A stretch of DNA of 64,000 nucleotides, taken from positions 258-64,257 of the forward strand of contig JAGQYM010000018.1 in the NCBI GenBank assembly GCA_020436085.1, given 5' to 3'. Position numbers and translations under genes: made by a program. Source of the stretch: Cyclobacteriaceae bacterium (GTDB taxonomy: Bacteria > Bacteroidota > Bacteroidia > Cytophagales > Cyclobacteriaceae). Below, in pieces: positions 57,378 through 64,000 of this stretch; position 1 is the first letter of the stretch, and the number at the start of each line of letters is the position of its first letter. The notes beneath the pieces were generated by a model. That model made no database searches. It saw only the letters and a program-made list of their open reading frames with translations, and was not told the origin of the DNA.

Positions 57378-59276
57378 ATGACTATCTCAGTCGGAACAGA
57401 AAAAATCAACACCAAAATATTTCAAACCTCTGAAGAAGGCTCACGCTTTGTGGCGCAGGAAATCGCTGAACTCATCAAATCAAGACAGGCAGAAGGTCGT
57501 CATTGTGTTTTGGGCCTGGCAACTGGCTCCACACCAACTTCCGTCTACGCAAACCTGATAAAACTTCACCAGGAAGGCCTCAGTTTCAAAAATGTAATCA
57601 CTTTCAATCTGGATGAATACTATCCGATGTCACCGAACTCGCTGCAGAGTTATGTTCGGTTTATGAAAGAATTGTTATTCGACCACATCGATATCAAACC
57701 CGAAAACATTCATATTCCCGATGGTACTGTCGAAAGGGAAAAGGTCAATGACTTCTGTAAAGCATATGAACGAAAAATAGAGGCGGCAGGTGGCATTGAT
57801 CTTCAGGTATTGGGAATCGGTAGGACAGGCCATATTGGATTTAATGAACCGGGTTCATCCGAGCGCACAACTACGCGATTGATTACACTCGACCAGGTCA
57901 CTCGCATTGATGCGGCTAGTGATTTCTTTGGCGAAGAGAACGTTCCAACCAAAGCGATCACCATGGGTGTTGGTACCATTCTCAAGTCGAAGAAAATATT
58001 CATGATGGCTTGGGGTGAAGGGAAGGCCCCAATAGTGAGATATGCAGTGGAGGGGCCGGTCACCGATCAGGTGCCATCGACTTATCTGCAACTTCACGAC
58101 AATGCTGTGGTGGTGCTGGACGAGCCGGCCTCTCATGAACTCACACGAGTAAAAACACCATGGCTGCTAGATCATTGCAACTGGGATGATAAGTTAGTTC
58201 GCAAAGCAGTAGTGTGGCTGTGTCAGTACCTGAAGAAACCGGTGCTCAAGCTGACCAATAACGACTACATGGAGCATGGTATGGCCGATATCCTGAACCA
58301 ATACGGTTCAGCGTACAAAGTAAACATCAAGATTTTCAACGAGCTTCAACATACCATTACCGGGTGGCCTGGCGGAAAGCCAAATGCAGATGACTCAAGC
58401 CGACCAGAGCGTGCGAAGCCATTTCCAAAACGGATAATCATATTCAGTCCGCACCCGGATGATGATGTGATTTCAATGGGAGGTACGTTCATCCGATTAG
58501 TGGATCAAGGGCATGAGGTACATGTTGCCTATCAGACCTCAGGAAACATTGCCGTGTTTGACGAAGAGGCCATTCGGTTCGCTGACTTTGCAAAAGATTT
58601 TAATGGTTTGTTTGGTCATGACAAGGAAGAAAGTAAAAAGCAATACCAAAAAATTGTAAACGACATTAAAGCCAAGGCCGCTGGCCAGGTGGATAGCGAA
58701 GATGTAATGGCGATCAAAGCGCTGATCAGAAGAGGAGAGGCCAAAGCGGGTTGCCGTTATGTTGGCATTCCCGATGAAAATGCACATTTCCTTGACATGC
58801 CTTTTTATGAAACGGGAAAGGTGAAAAAGAAACCTTTGGGTGAAGAAGATATCAAAATTGTTGCGGACCTTATTCGAACGATCAAACCGCACCAAATCTA
58901 TGCAGCCGGAGATCTTTCTGACCCGCATGGAACACACCGTGTTTGCCTTGCAGCCATTTACAAGGCCATTGATCAGTTAAAGTCTGAATCATGGATGAAC
59001 GACTGCTATGTATGGTTGTACCGTGGTGCCTGGCAGGAGTGGGATATTTCAGAAATTGAAATGGCAGTGCCTCTCAGTCCCGATGAGCTGATCCGGAAGC
59101 GAAGAGCCATCTTCAAACACCAGTCACAAAAAGACAGTGCTTTGTTTCCTGGCAATGACAAGCGGGAGTTTTGGGTAAGAGCCGAAGACAGAAACCATGC
59201 GACTGCTGCTGCTTATAATCAGTTGGGATTGGCAGAGTACGAGGCGATTGAAGCATTTGTTAGATATAAATTTTAG
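57378..59276 (+). CDS. nagB: Glucosamine-6-phosphate deaminase fused to PIG-L deacetylase domain
   Basis: This 632-aa two-domain protein has a NagB domain (~1-275) with LGLATGSTPTSVYANL, FNLDEYYPMS (catalytic Asp79) and LGIGRTGHIGFNEPGS (His152). The position of E. coli Asp141 is Thr150. The C-terminal ~350-632 is a PIG-L/LmbE zinc deacetylase with SPHPDDDVISMGGTF and DPHGTHRVCLAAIYKA. A ~60-residue linker separates them. NagB converts glucosamine 6-phosphate to fructose 6-phosphate and ammonia. The second domain may deacetylate an N-acetylated amino sugar first, so one protein could perform two consecutive steps. The fusion is known in Bacteroidota. Confidence 0.93.
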   Translation: MTISVGTEKINTKIFQTSEEGSRFVAQEIAELIKSRQAEGRHCVLGLATGSTPTSVYANLIKLHQEGLSFKNVITFNLDEYYPMSPNSLQSYVRFMKELLFDHIDIKPENIHIPDGTVEREKVNDFCKAYERKIEAAGGIDLQVLGIGRTGHIGFNEPGSSERTTTRLITLDQVTRIDAASDFFGEENVPTKAITMGVGTILKSKKIFMMAWGEGKAPIVRYAVEGPVTDQVPSTYLQLHDNAVVVLDEPASHELTRVKTPWLLDHCNWDDKLVRKAVVWLCQYLKKPVLKLTNNDYMEHGMADILNQYGSAYKVNIKIFNELQHTITGWPGGKPNADDSSRPERAKPFPKRIIIFSPHPDDDVISMGGTFIRLVDQGHEVHVAYQTSGNIAVFDEEAIRFADFAKDFNGLFGHDKEESKKQYQKIVNDIKAKAAGQVDSEDVMAIKALIRRGEAKAGCRYVGIPDENAHFLDMPFYETGKVKKKPLGEEDIKIVADLIRTIKPHQIYAAGDLSDPHGTHRVCLAAIYKAIDQLKSESWMNDCYVWLYRGAWQEWDISEIEMAVPLSPDELIRKRRAIFKHQSQKDSALFPGNDKREFWVRAEDRNHATAAAYNQLGLAEYEAIEAFVRYKF

Positions 59277-59294
59277 ATACTGGTATTTGAGATC

Positions 59295-60071
59295 ATGACG
59301 AAACTGAAACTGGCATCCTGGAATGTAAATGGAATTCGCGCAACGATAAAAAAGGACTTTGTTCCCAACATGCGGGAGTTGGGAGCTGACATTCTTTGCC
59401 TGCAGGAAACAAAGGCATCGGCTGAGGAGGCAAAGTCAACGCTTGAAGTACTGAATGAATACAAGATTTTCACAAACTCATCGAAGGCACGAAAGGGGTA
59501 TTCCGGCACTGCCATTCTCACCAAGGAAGAACCCGTTCAAATTACCTATGACATTGGTTTAGATGAGCATGATCAGGAGGGCCGGGTGGTTACCGCAGAG
59601 TACAATCAATTTTTTGTCACCACCGTTTACACTCCAAACTCAGGCGAGGGTCTTGCTCGTCTCGACTACCGAGAAACGTGGGATGCAGCGTTTTTGAATT
59701 ACATTTCGTGGCTTAATAAAAGAAAACCTGTCATTGTATGTGGCGACCTCAATGTGGCTCATCATGAAATTGACATTGCAAGGGCCAAAGAAAACTACAA
59801 TAAATCAGCTGGTTACACGCAGCGCGAGATTGATGGATTCGAGAGACTTTTGAACACAGGCTTTGTAGACACCTTCCGTCACTTCCACCCGAAAGATGAA
59901 CTTTACACGTATTGGAACTATGTGACCAATGGCCGGGCTAAAAATGTCGGCTGGAGGATCGATTACTTTTTGGTGAGCCAAAGAATCTTACCTGCTGTTA
60001 AGGCTGCCAACATTCACAATGAATACCACGGTTCAGACCATTGCCCCGTGAGTTTGGAAATTCAGTTTTAA
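59295..60071 (+). CDS. xth: Exodeoxyribonuclease III
   Basis: This 258-aa exonuclease-endonuclease-phosphatase enzyme has LKLASWNVNGIRAT, CLQETKAS (metal Glu), VTTVYTPNSG, VCGDLNVAHHEIDIA, WRIDYFLVS and the final GSDHCPVSLEIQF. This set marks Xth/ExoA AP endonucleases of base-excision repair. It starts 18 bp after nagB and may be transcribed with it. It ends 6 bp from the stop of the convergent murA. Confidence 0.94.
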   Translation: MTKLKLASWNVNGIRATIKKDFVPNMRELGADILCLQETKASAEEAKSTLEVLNEYKIFTNSSKARKGYSGTAILTKEEPVQITYDIGLDEHDQEGRVVTAEYNQFFVTTVYTPNSGEGLARLDYRETWDAAFLNYISWLNKRKPVIVCGDLNVAHHEIDIARAKENYNKSAGYTQREIDGFERLLNTGFVDTFRHFHPKDELYTYWNYVTNGRAKNVGWRIDYFLVSQRILPAVKAANIHNEYHGSDHCPVSLEIQF

Positions 60072-60077
60072 ATCGCC

Positions 60078-61385
60078 TTAGGAAACTCGCTCTATCTCTG
60101 CGCCTAGCTTTTTCAAACGGCCCTCAATATTTTGATAGCCTCGGTCAATTTGATCGATATTGGAGATCGTGCTTTCACCCTGAGCAGAAAGCGCAGCGAT
60201 CAACAATGCTACACCCGCACGAATGTCCGGTGAGGACATGGTGATACCTCTCAGAGGCTGCTTTCTATCAAGGCCGATGATCGTGGCGCGATGTGGATCA
60301 CAAAGTATGATCTGGGCACCCATGTCGATGAGCTTGTCGACAAAGAACAGACGACTCTCGAACATTTTTTGGTGTACCAACACAGTTCCTTTTGCCTGAG
60401 TGGCTACGACCAGGATCACACTCAATAAGTCTGGCGTGAGCCCCGGCCAGGGTGCATCTGCAATGGTGAGGATCGAACCATCAATAAAAGTATCTATCTC
60501 GTACGCATCTTGCGAGGGAACATAAATATCATCTCCTTTGACCTCGAGCTTAATTCCCAATCGTTTAAATGTCTCTGGGATAATACCCAACATATCAACA
60601 CGACAGTCCTTTACAGTAATCTCTGATTGAGTCATTGCGGCCAAACCGATAAAGCTTCCAATCTCAATCATATCAGGCAACAGTCGATGTTCAGTGCCAC
60701 CTAATTTACCAACCCCCTCGATGTTGAGCAGGTTAGAACCAATGCCGGTAATTTTCGCACCCATGCGATTAAGCATTTGGCATAGCTGCTGAATGTAAGG
60801 TTCACAAGCCGCGTTGTAAATCGTGGTCTTTCCCTTAGCGAGCACAGCTGCCATTATAATGTTGGCGGTTCCCGTTACCGATGCTTCGTCAAGTAACATA
60901 TAACAACCTCTCAACTGAGAAGCGTCAATATGATATAGATTATCGTCAGGGTTATAATTGAATTTTGCTCCTAAATTTTGAAAACCCAGGAAATGCGTGT
61001 CAAGTCTCCTTCTTCCTATCTTATCTCCTCCAGGTTTTGGGATATTCGCTTTTCCGTAACGAGCCAAAATAGGACCTAGCAGCATGATGGAGCCTCGAAG
61101 TGCTGCAGCCTTTTGACGGTATTCAGTGGTGGTTAAGTAATCTACGTTTACTGAGCTTGCGGTAAAACGATAAGTGTCCTTAGATAGCTTCTCAACTTTT
61201 GAACCCAGGTCTTTGAGTAGTTCAATCAGTTTGTTGACATCAAGGATATTGGGGATGTTGGAAATGGTGACAGAATCCGTAGTGAGTAGTGTGGCGCAAA
61301 TTATCTGAAGGGCTTCGTTTTTTGCGCCTTGGGGAATGATCTCACCCTTTAGCGATTTCCCACCCCGGATCTTAAATGAGCTCAT
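60078..61385 (-). CDS. murA: UDP-N-acetylglucosamine 1-carboxyvinyltransferase with Asp at the fosfomycin site
   Basis: This 435-aa EPSP-synthase-fold enzyme catalyses the first committed step of peptidoglycan synthesis. The N-terminus is FKIRGGKSLKGEIIPQGAKN and the flexible loop reads KPGGDKIGRRRLDTHFLG. The residue aligned with E. coli Cys115, the fosfomycin target, is Asp121 (codon GAT at 61025-61023). Known Asp-type MurA enzymes are active and naturally fosfomycin-resistant. RGSIMLLGPILARYGKA and LTPDLLSVILVVATQAKG fit the family. Its ATG shares one base with the DUF4290 stop. Confidence 0.95.
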   Translation of the reverse strand: MSSFKIRGGKSLKGEIIPQGAKNEALQIICATLLTTDSVTISNIPNILDVNKLIELLKDLGSKVEKLSKDTYRFTASSVNVDYLTTTEYRQKAAALRGSIMLLGPILARYGKANIPKPGGDKIGRRRLDTHFLGFQNLGAKFNYNPDDNLYHIDASQLRGCYMLLDEASVTGTANIIMAAVLAKGKTTIYNAACEPYIQQLCQMLNRMGAKITGIGSNLLNIEGVGKLGGTEHRLLPDMIEIGSFIGLAAMTQSEITVKDCRVDMLGIIPETFKRLGIKLEVKGDDIYVPSQDAYEIDTFIDGSILTIADAPWPGLTPDLLSVILVVATQAKGTVLVHQKMFESRLFFVDKLIDMGAQIILCDPHRATIIGLDRKQPLRGITMSSPDIRAGVALLIAALSAQGESTISNIDQIDRGYQNIEGRLKKLGAEIERVS

Positions 61386-62041
61386 TAATCTCTTCTGCGA
61401 TGACGTTTGCCCTGATGTCTGCGGTTATCGTTGCGCGAGCCACCTCCCTGATTTTGATTTCTGTGCTTTTTCTTTTCGCGATACAGTTTTTCGAAAAGAT
61501 TGTCTTCGCGCACCTTGTCAAGATTAAGGGTCAGCTTACCATCTGACATCAGTTGAATGTCTTTCAGGATCACGGAGTCATCGATAGTTTCTTTGTTCCA
61601 ATTGCCATGGAAAGTCTTCATCAACTTACCGAGATAGATCACAGCTTCTTCCTGCTCTTTGGGATCTTCTTTTTGCAGCGCTTCGCTGATCAGCTTTTCA
61701 ATGTTTTTGCCGTAATGCTTGTACCTCACCTTGCTTTGCGGATAGGTCATGCGTGCTGGCTTCTTGAAGACCACTTCAGGCTTTGGAACGGGATAGGGAT
61801 TGTTCACATCAAGATTAAATCCTGCTATAATGTAAAGGTCATCCCAAATGCGCTGAGGATTTTCGAAAGCCTCCTTTACACTAGGTGCCAATTGTTTGAT
61901 CAGTTCGATAAGAGTAGTAGCCATCTCCGTGCGCTTCTCCTTGTCTGGAAGAGTACGAATGTAGTTAACCAACTTCTGCACATTTCTGCCATACTCCTTC
62001 AGAATGATGGCCTCTCTTTGTGTGTTATATTCTGCAATCAT
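61385..62041 (-). CDS. DUF4290 protein
   Basis: This 218-aa cytoplasmic protein starts EYNTQREAIILKEYGRNVQK, the typical opening of DUF4290, a family largely restricted to Bacteroidota and of unknown function. The region to ~180 is helical, with RYKHYGKNIEKLISEALQ repeating the YGxNxxKL pattern of the N-terminus. The last ~30 residues are rich in Arg, Asn and Gly (HRNQNQGGGSRNDNRRHQG), a likely RNA- or DNA-binding tail. It is directly upstream of murA with a one-base stop/start overlap, so the two are made together. Confidence 0.9.
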   Translation of the reverse strand: MIAEYNTQREAIILKEYGRNVQKLVNYIRTLPDKEKRTEMATTLIELIKQLAPSVKEAFENPQRIWDDLYIIAGFNLDVNNPYPVPKPEVVFKKPARMTYPQSKVRYKHYGKNIEKLISEALQKEDPKEQEEAVIYLGKLMKTFHGNWNKETIDDSVILKDIQLMSDGKLTLNLDKVREDNLFEKLYREKKKHRNQNQGGGSRNDNRRHQGKRHRRRD

Positions 62042-62155
62042 GAACTATGGTTTCTAAATAATAATGCCCGATGCAACAGGCTAAAAGTACAATTTAATGG
62101 GAATCAATGGTGTTGTAAAACTATTTTCTTGATGGCACCTATTTGCACTTGGCCA

Positions 62156-64000
62156 TCAGTTCTCATGAATTCTGAGTTTGGCAAAACTAAGTAATAATGT
62201 CTTTTCGCCAAAATCGTTGAAATTGATTTTGGCCTTGCGATTCGCTCCTGATTCGTCCATAGCGGTCACCACGCCAAAGCCAAATTTCGGATGCTCTACC
62301 TTCATGCCTTCCTTCAGCCCTGATGTATCGCTAGGGGTAAAATCGGCTGGAGTTTTGTATCCAGACTGCTTCACGACAGGTTGGGTCTTTACCGTTTTTC
62401 GCATCCCGCTGATAAAGCTTTTGGCAAAATTGGGATTGGGCAGGGATTCGATCGCCCCAATCCTTGCACTTACTTTAATGAAGCGTGCGTCAATGTCATC
62501 CAAAAATCTACTGGGTTCGCAGTTCTTCAACCGGCCAAATCGGTATCGCGTGAGCGCGTAAGACAGAAACAGTTTCTTTTGTGATCGTGTGATAGCCACG
62601 TAGAACAATCGCCTTTCCTCTTCCAATTCCGAGCGGCTCGAAAGCATTAGTTGAGAAGGAAACAGATCCTCTTCCAGGCCCACGATATACACATATTTGA
62701 ACTCCAACCCTTTTGCCATGTGTATGGTCATCAGGGTCACCTTTTCCGGATCGTGATCTTTATCTTCATCCTGGCCAGTTACCAGCGATACTTCTTCAAG
62801 AAACGCACTGAGACTCTTGTCTTCCTTTTCCGGATCATCCACAAACTCCTTGATTGCGTTTAGAAGTTCTTGAACGTTCTCGTAACGGTTGAGACCTTCC
62901 ACTGTCTTGTCTTCGTAGAGATCACGCAATAAACCAGATGACTTAGCGATTTCAGCCGCGGCTTCATAGGCATCCTTTGTCTCCAGTTCTATTGCAAATC
63001 GCTTGATGAGATTGACAAAGTTTTCGATCGAATTGGCTGACCTACCTCCAATAAAACTCGAAGCATTTTGAAGTACCTCCCAGATAGAGATTCCGTGGTC
63101 GTTGGCCGCGACAATTATTTTATCAACAGTAGAGTCGCCAATGCCGCGCTTTGGCAAATTAATAATGCGTCTGAATGCGGCTTCATCCTGTTGATTGATG
63201 GAATAGCGCAAGTACGCGATCAGATCTTTAATCTCCTTCCGTTGATAAAATGAGAGGCCACCAATGATTTTGTATTTGATGTTCATTCTCCTGAGCGCTT
63301 CTTCTAGGGCACGGCTCTGGCTGTTGGTTCGGTAGAGGATCACGAAATCACTGAACTTCAATTGATGCTGCATCTTCTCCTCGAAGATGGACGTGGCTAC
63401 CAACTTGCCTTCTTCATTATCCGATACCGCTTTAATCAATTCTATCAAGTTGCCATCTTCATTGGCAGTCCAAACATTCTTAGGTAGTTGAGCTTTGTTC
63501 TTTGCGATTACACTGTTGGCAGCATCTACTATGGTTTTTGTCGATCGATAGTTTTGCTCCAGCTTGATAATTCTCAGATCCGGATAGTCCTTTTCAAAAT
63601 TCAGGATGTTAGTTATATCAGCGCCACGGAAGGCATAGATACTTTGGGCATCGTCACCCACCACGCAAATGTTTTGGGCTACGGCAGCAAGCTTTCTGAT
63701 GATGAAGTATTGGCACAGGTTGGTATCCTGAAACTCATCCACCAAAAAATATCGAATCCGGTGTTGATATTTATTGAGCACTTCCAGATGTTCCTTGAAG
63801 AGCTTATCTGTATTGAAGAGCAAGTCGTCAAAGTCCATAGCTCCGGACTTAAAACACCGCTGTGCATAGTTTCGATAAATATTTCCAATCTCCGGACGCA
63901 TGTTGGAGGCATCATCGCCCACCAGCACCGGATTGTTCACGTATTCCTGCCACGAGATCAACCTGTTCTTGGCTGCCGAAATGCGATTGTAAACCACATT
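62156..64000 (-). CDS. UvrD/PcrA-type DNA helicase, 5' part outside window
   Basis: The frame continues off the right edge; the GTG at 63997 is internal, not a start. The visible 614 residues begin in domain 1B (NRISAAKNRLISW) and include FLVDEFQDTNLCQYF (Walker B), VVGDDAQSIYAFRGAD, LEQNYRSTKTIVDAAN, VTLMTIHMAKGLEFKYVYIVG, and EEERRLFYVAITRSQKKLFL. The C-terminal tail ends with a Tudor-like segment (GMKVEHPKFGFGVVTAMD) typical of PcrA. About 140-150 N-terminal residues with Walker A should lie beyond 64000. Roles are 3'-5' unwinding in repair and removal of blocks from DNA. Confidence 0.93.
   Translation of the reverse strand, partial: NVVYNRISAAKNRLISWQEYVNNPVLVGDDASNMRPEIGNIYRNYAQRCFKSGAMDFDDLLFNTDKLFKEHLEVLNKYQHRIRYFLVDEFQDTNLCQYFIIRKLAAVAQNICVVGDDAQSIYAFRGADITNILNFEKDYPDLRIIKLEQNYRSTKTIVDAANSVIAKNKAQLPKNVWTANEDGNLIELIKAVSDNEEGKLVATSIFEEKMQHQLKFSDFVILYRTNSQSRALEEALRRMNIKYKIIGGLSFYQRKEIKDLIAYLRYSINQQDEAAFRRIINLPKRGIGDSTVDKIIVAANDHGISIWEVLQNASSFIGGRSANSIENFVNLIKRFAIELETKDAYEAAAEIAKSSGLLRDLYEDKTVEGLNRYENVQELLNAIKEFVDDPEKEDKSLSAFLEEVSLVTGQDEDKDHDPEKVTLMTIHMAKGLEFKYVYIVGLEEDLFPSQLMLSSRSELEEERRLFYVAITRSQKKLFLSYALTRYRFGRLKNCEPSRFLDDIDARFIKVSARIGAIESLPNPNFAKSFISGMRKTVKTQPVVKQSGYKTPADFTPSDTSGLKEGMKVEHPKFGFGVVTAMDESGANRKAKINFNDFGEKTLLLSFAKLRIHEN

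Noticed and set aside
61553..62194. 213-codon open frame on the plus strand
   Set aside because: It lies opposite the DUF4290 gene and the helicase end; composition (many Leu, Phe, His) is that of an antisense frame and no motif is seen.
63995..63997. GTG at the right edge as start of the helicase
   Set aside because: It falls inside domain 1B, the frame continues to the edge, and Walker A is missing, so this is an internal codon of a cut gene.

Overview
The window looks like core chromosome of a member of the Bacteroidota, probably the Cytophagales/Cytophagia. The evidence is three secreted proteins with type IX secretion (T9SS) C-terminal signals, families typical of the phylum (DUF4290, DUF5916, GSCFA, a NagB fused to a PIG-L deacetylase, a lone PASTA protein behind ddl), and -7 boxes of the TAnnTTTG type. 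Genes are dense on both strands, with no intergenic gap above 300 bp. I see no prophage, insertion sequence, CRISPR array or rRNA; there is one tRNA.

Layout. 1-3.0 kb: an FtsX/MacB-type permease (cut by the left edge) behind its PadR regulator. 3.1-9.5 kb: a nucleotide pyrophosphatase-like enzyme, a metallo-beta-lactamase-fold hydrolase, and the divergent tesA / ybbA-ybbP group. 9.6-13.4 kb: a large T9SS type-B surface protein and a rhodanese lipoprotein. 13.4-20.9 kb: a divergent phosphonate cluster. 20.9-28.0 kb: an ABC exporter operon, a lipoprotein, tRNA-CAU and a serine hydrolase. 28.0-38.3 kb: HAD and M50 genes, a ddl-PASTA-T9SS operon, an M43 T9SS protease, and mrp-nifU. 38.4-48 kb: dnaG-ribBA-hypothetical-surE, a DUF5916 outer-membrane protein, and priA. 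48-57 kb: a hydrolase pair, an AraC regulator, arsM, a DUF4097 protein, a 7TM receptor-like protein, and YyaL-like/GSCFA genes. 57-64 kb: nagB, xth, murA with DUF4290, and a UvrD/PcrA-type helicase cut by the right edge.

The most interesting system is at 13.4-20.9 kb. Six genes encode every step from phosphoenolpyruvate to a phosphonolipid: PEP mutase, phosphonopyruvate decarboxylase, 2-aminoethylphosphonate (AEP) transaminase, a CTP:AEP cytidylyltransferase-like enzyme, and a CDP-alcohol phosphotransferase of the choline/ethanolamine type. The last gene is a membrane LtaS/EptA-like phosphotransferase whose start codon overlaps the cytidylyltransferase stop. I infer that AEP is put on a lipid and may then be moved to an extracytoplasmic glycan or lipid.

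Other points of note: MurA has Asp in place of the fosfomycin-target Cys; a paired REP-like palindrome sits at 52.66-52.78 kb; most convergent gene pairs abut or overlap at their stop codons; arsM stands alone; and two further divergent promoter regions carry inverted repeats.
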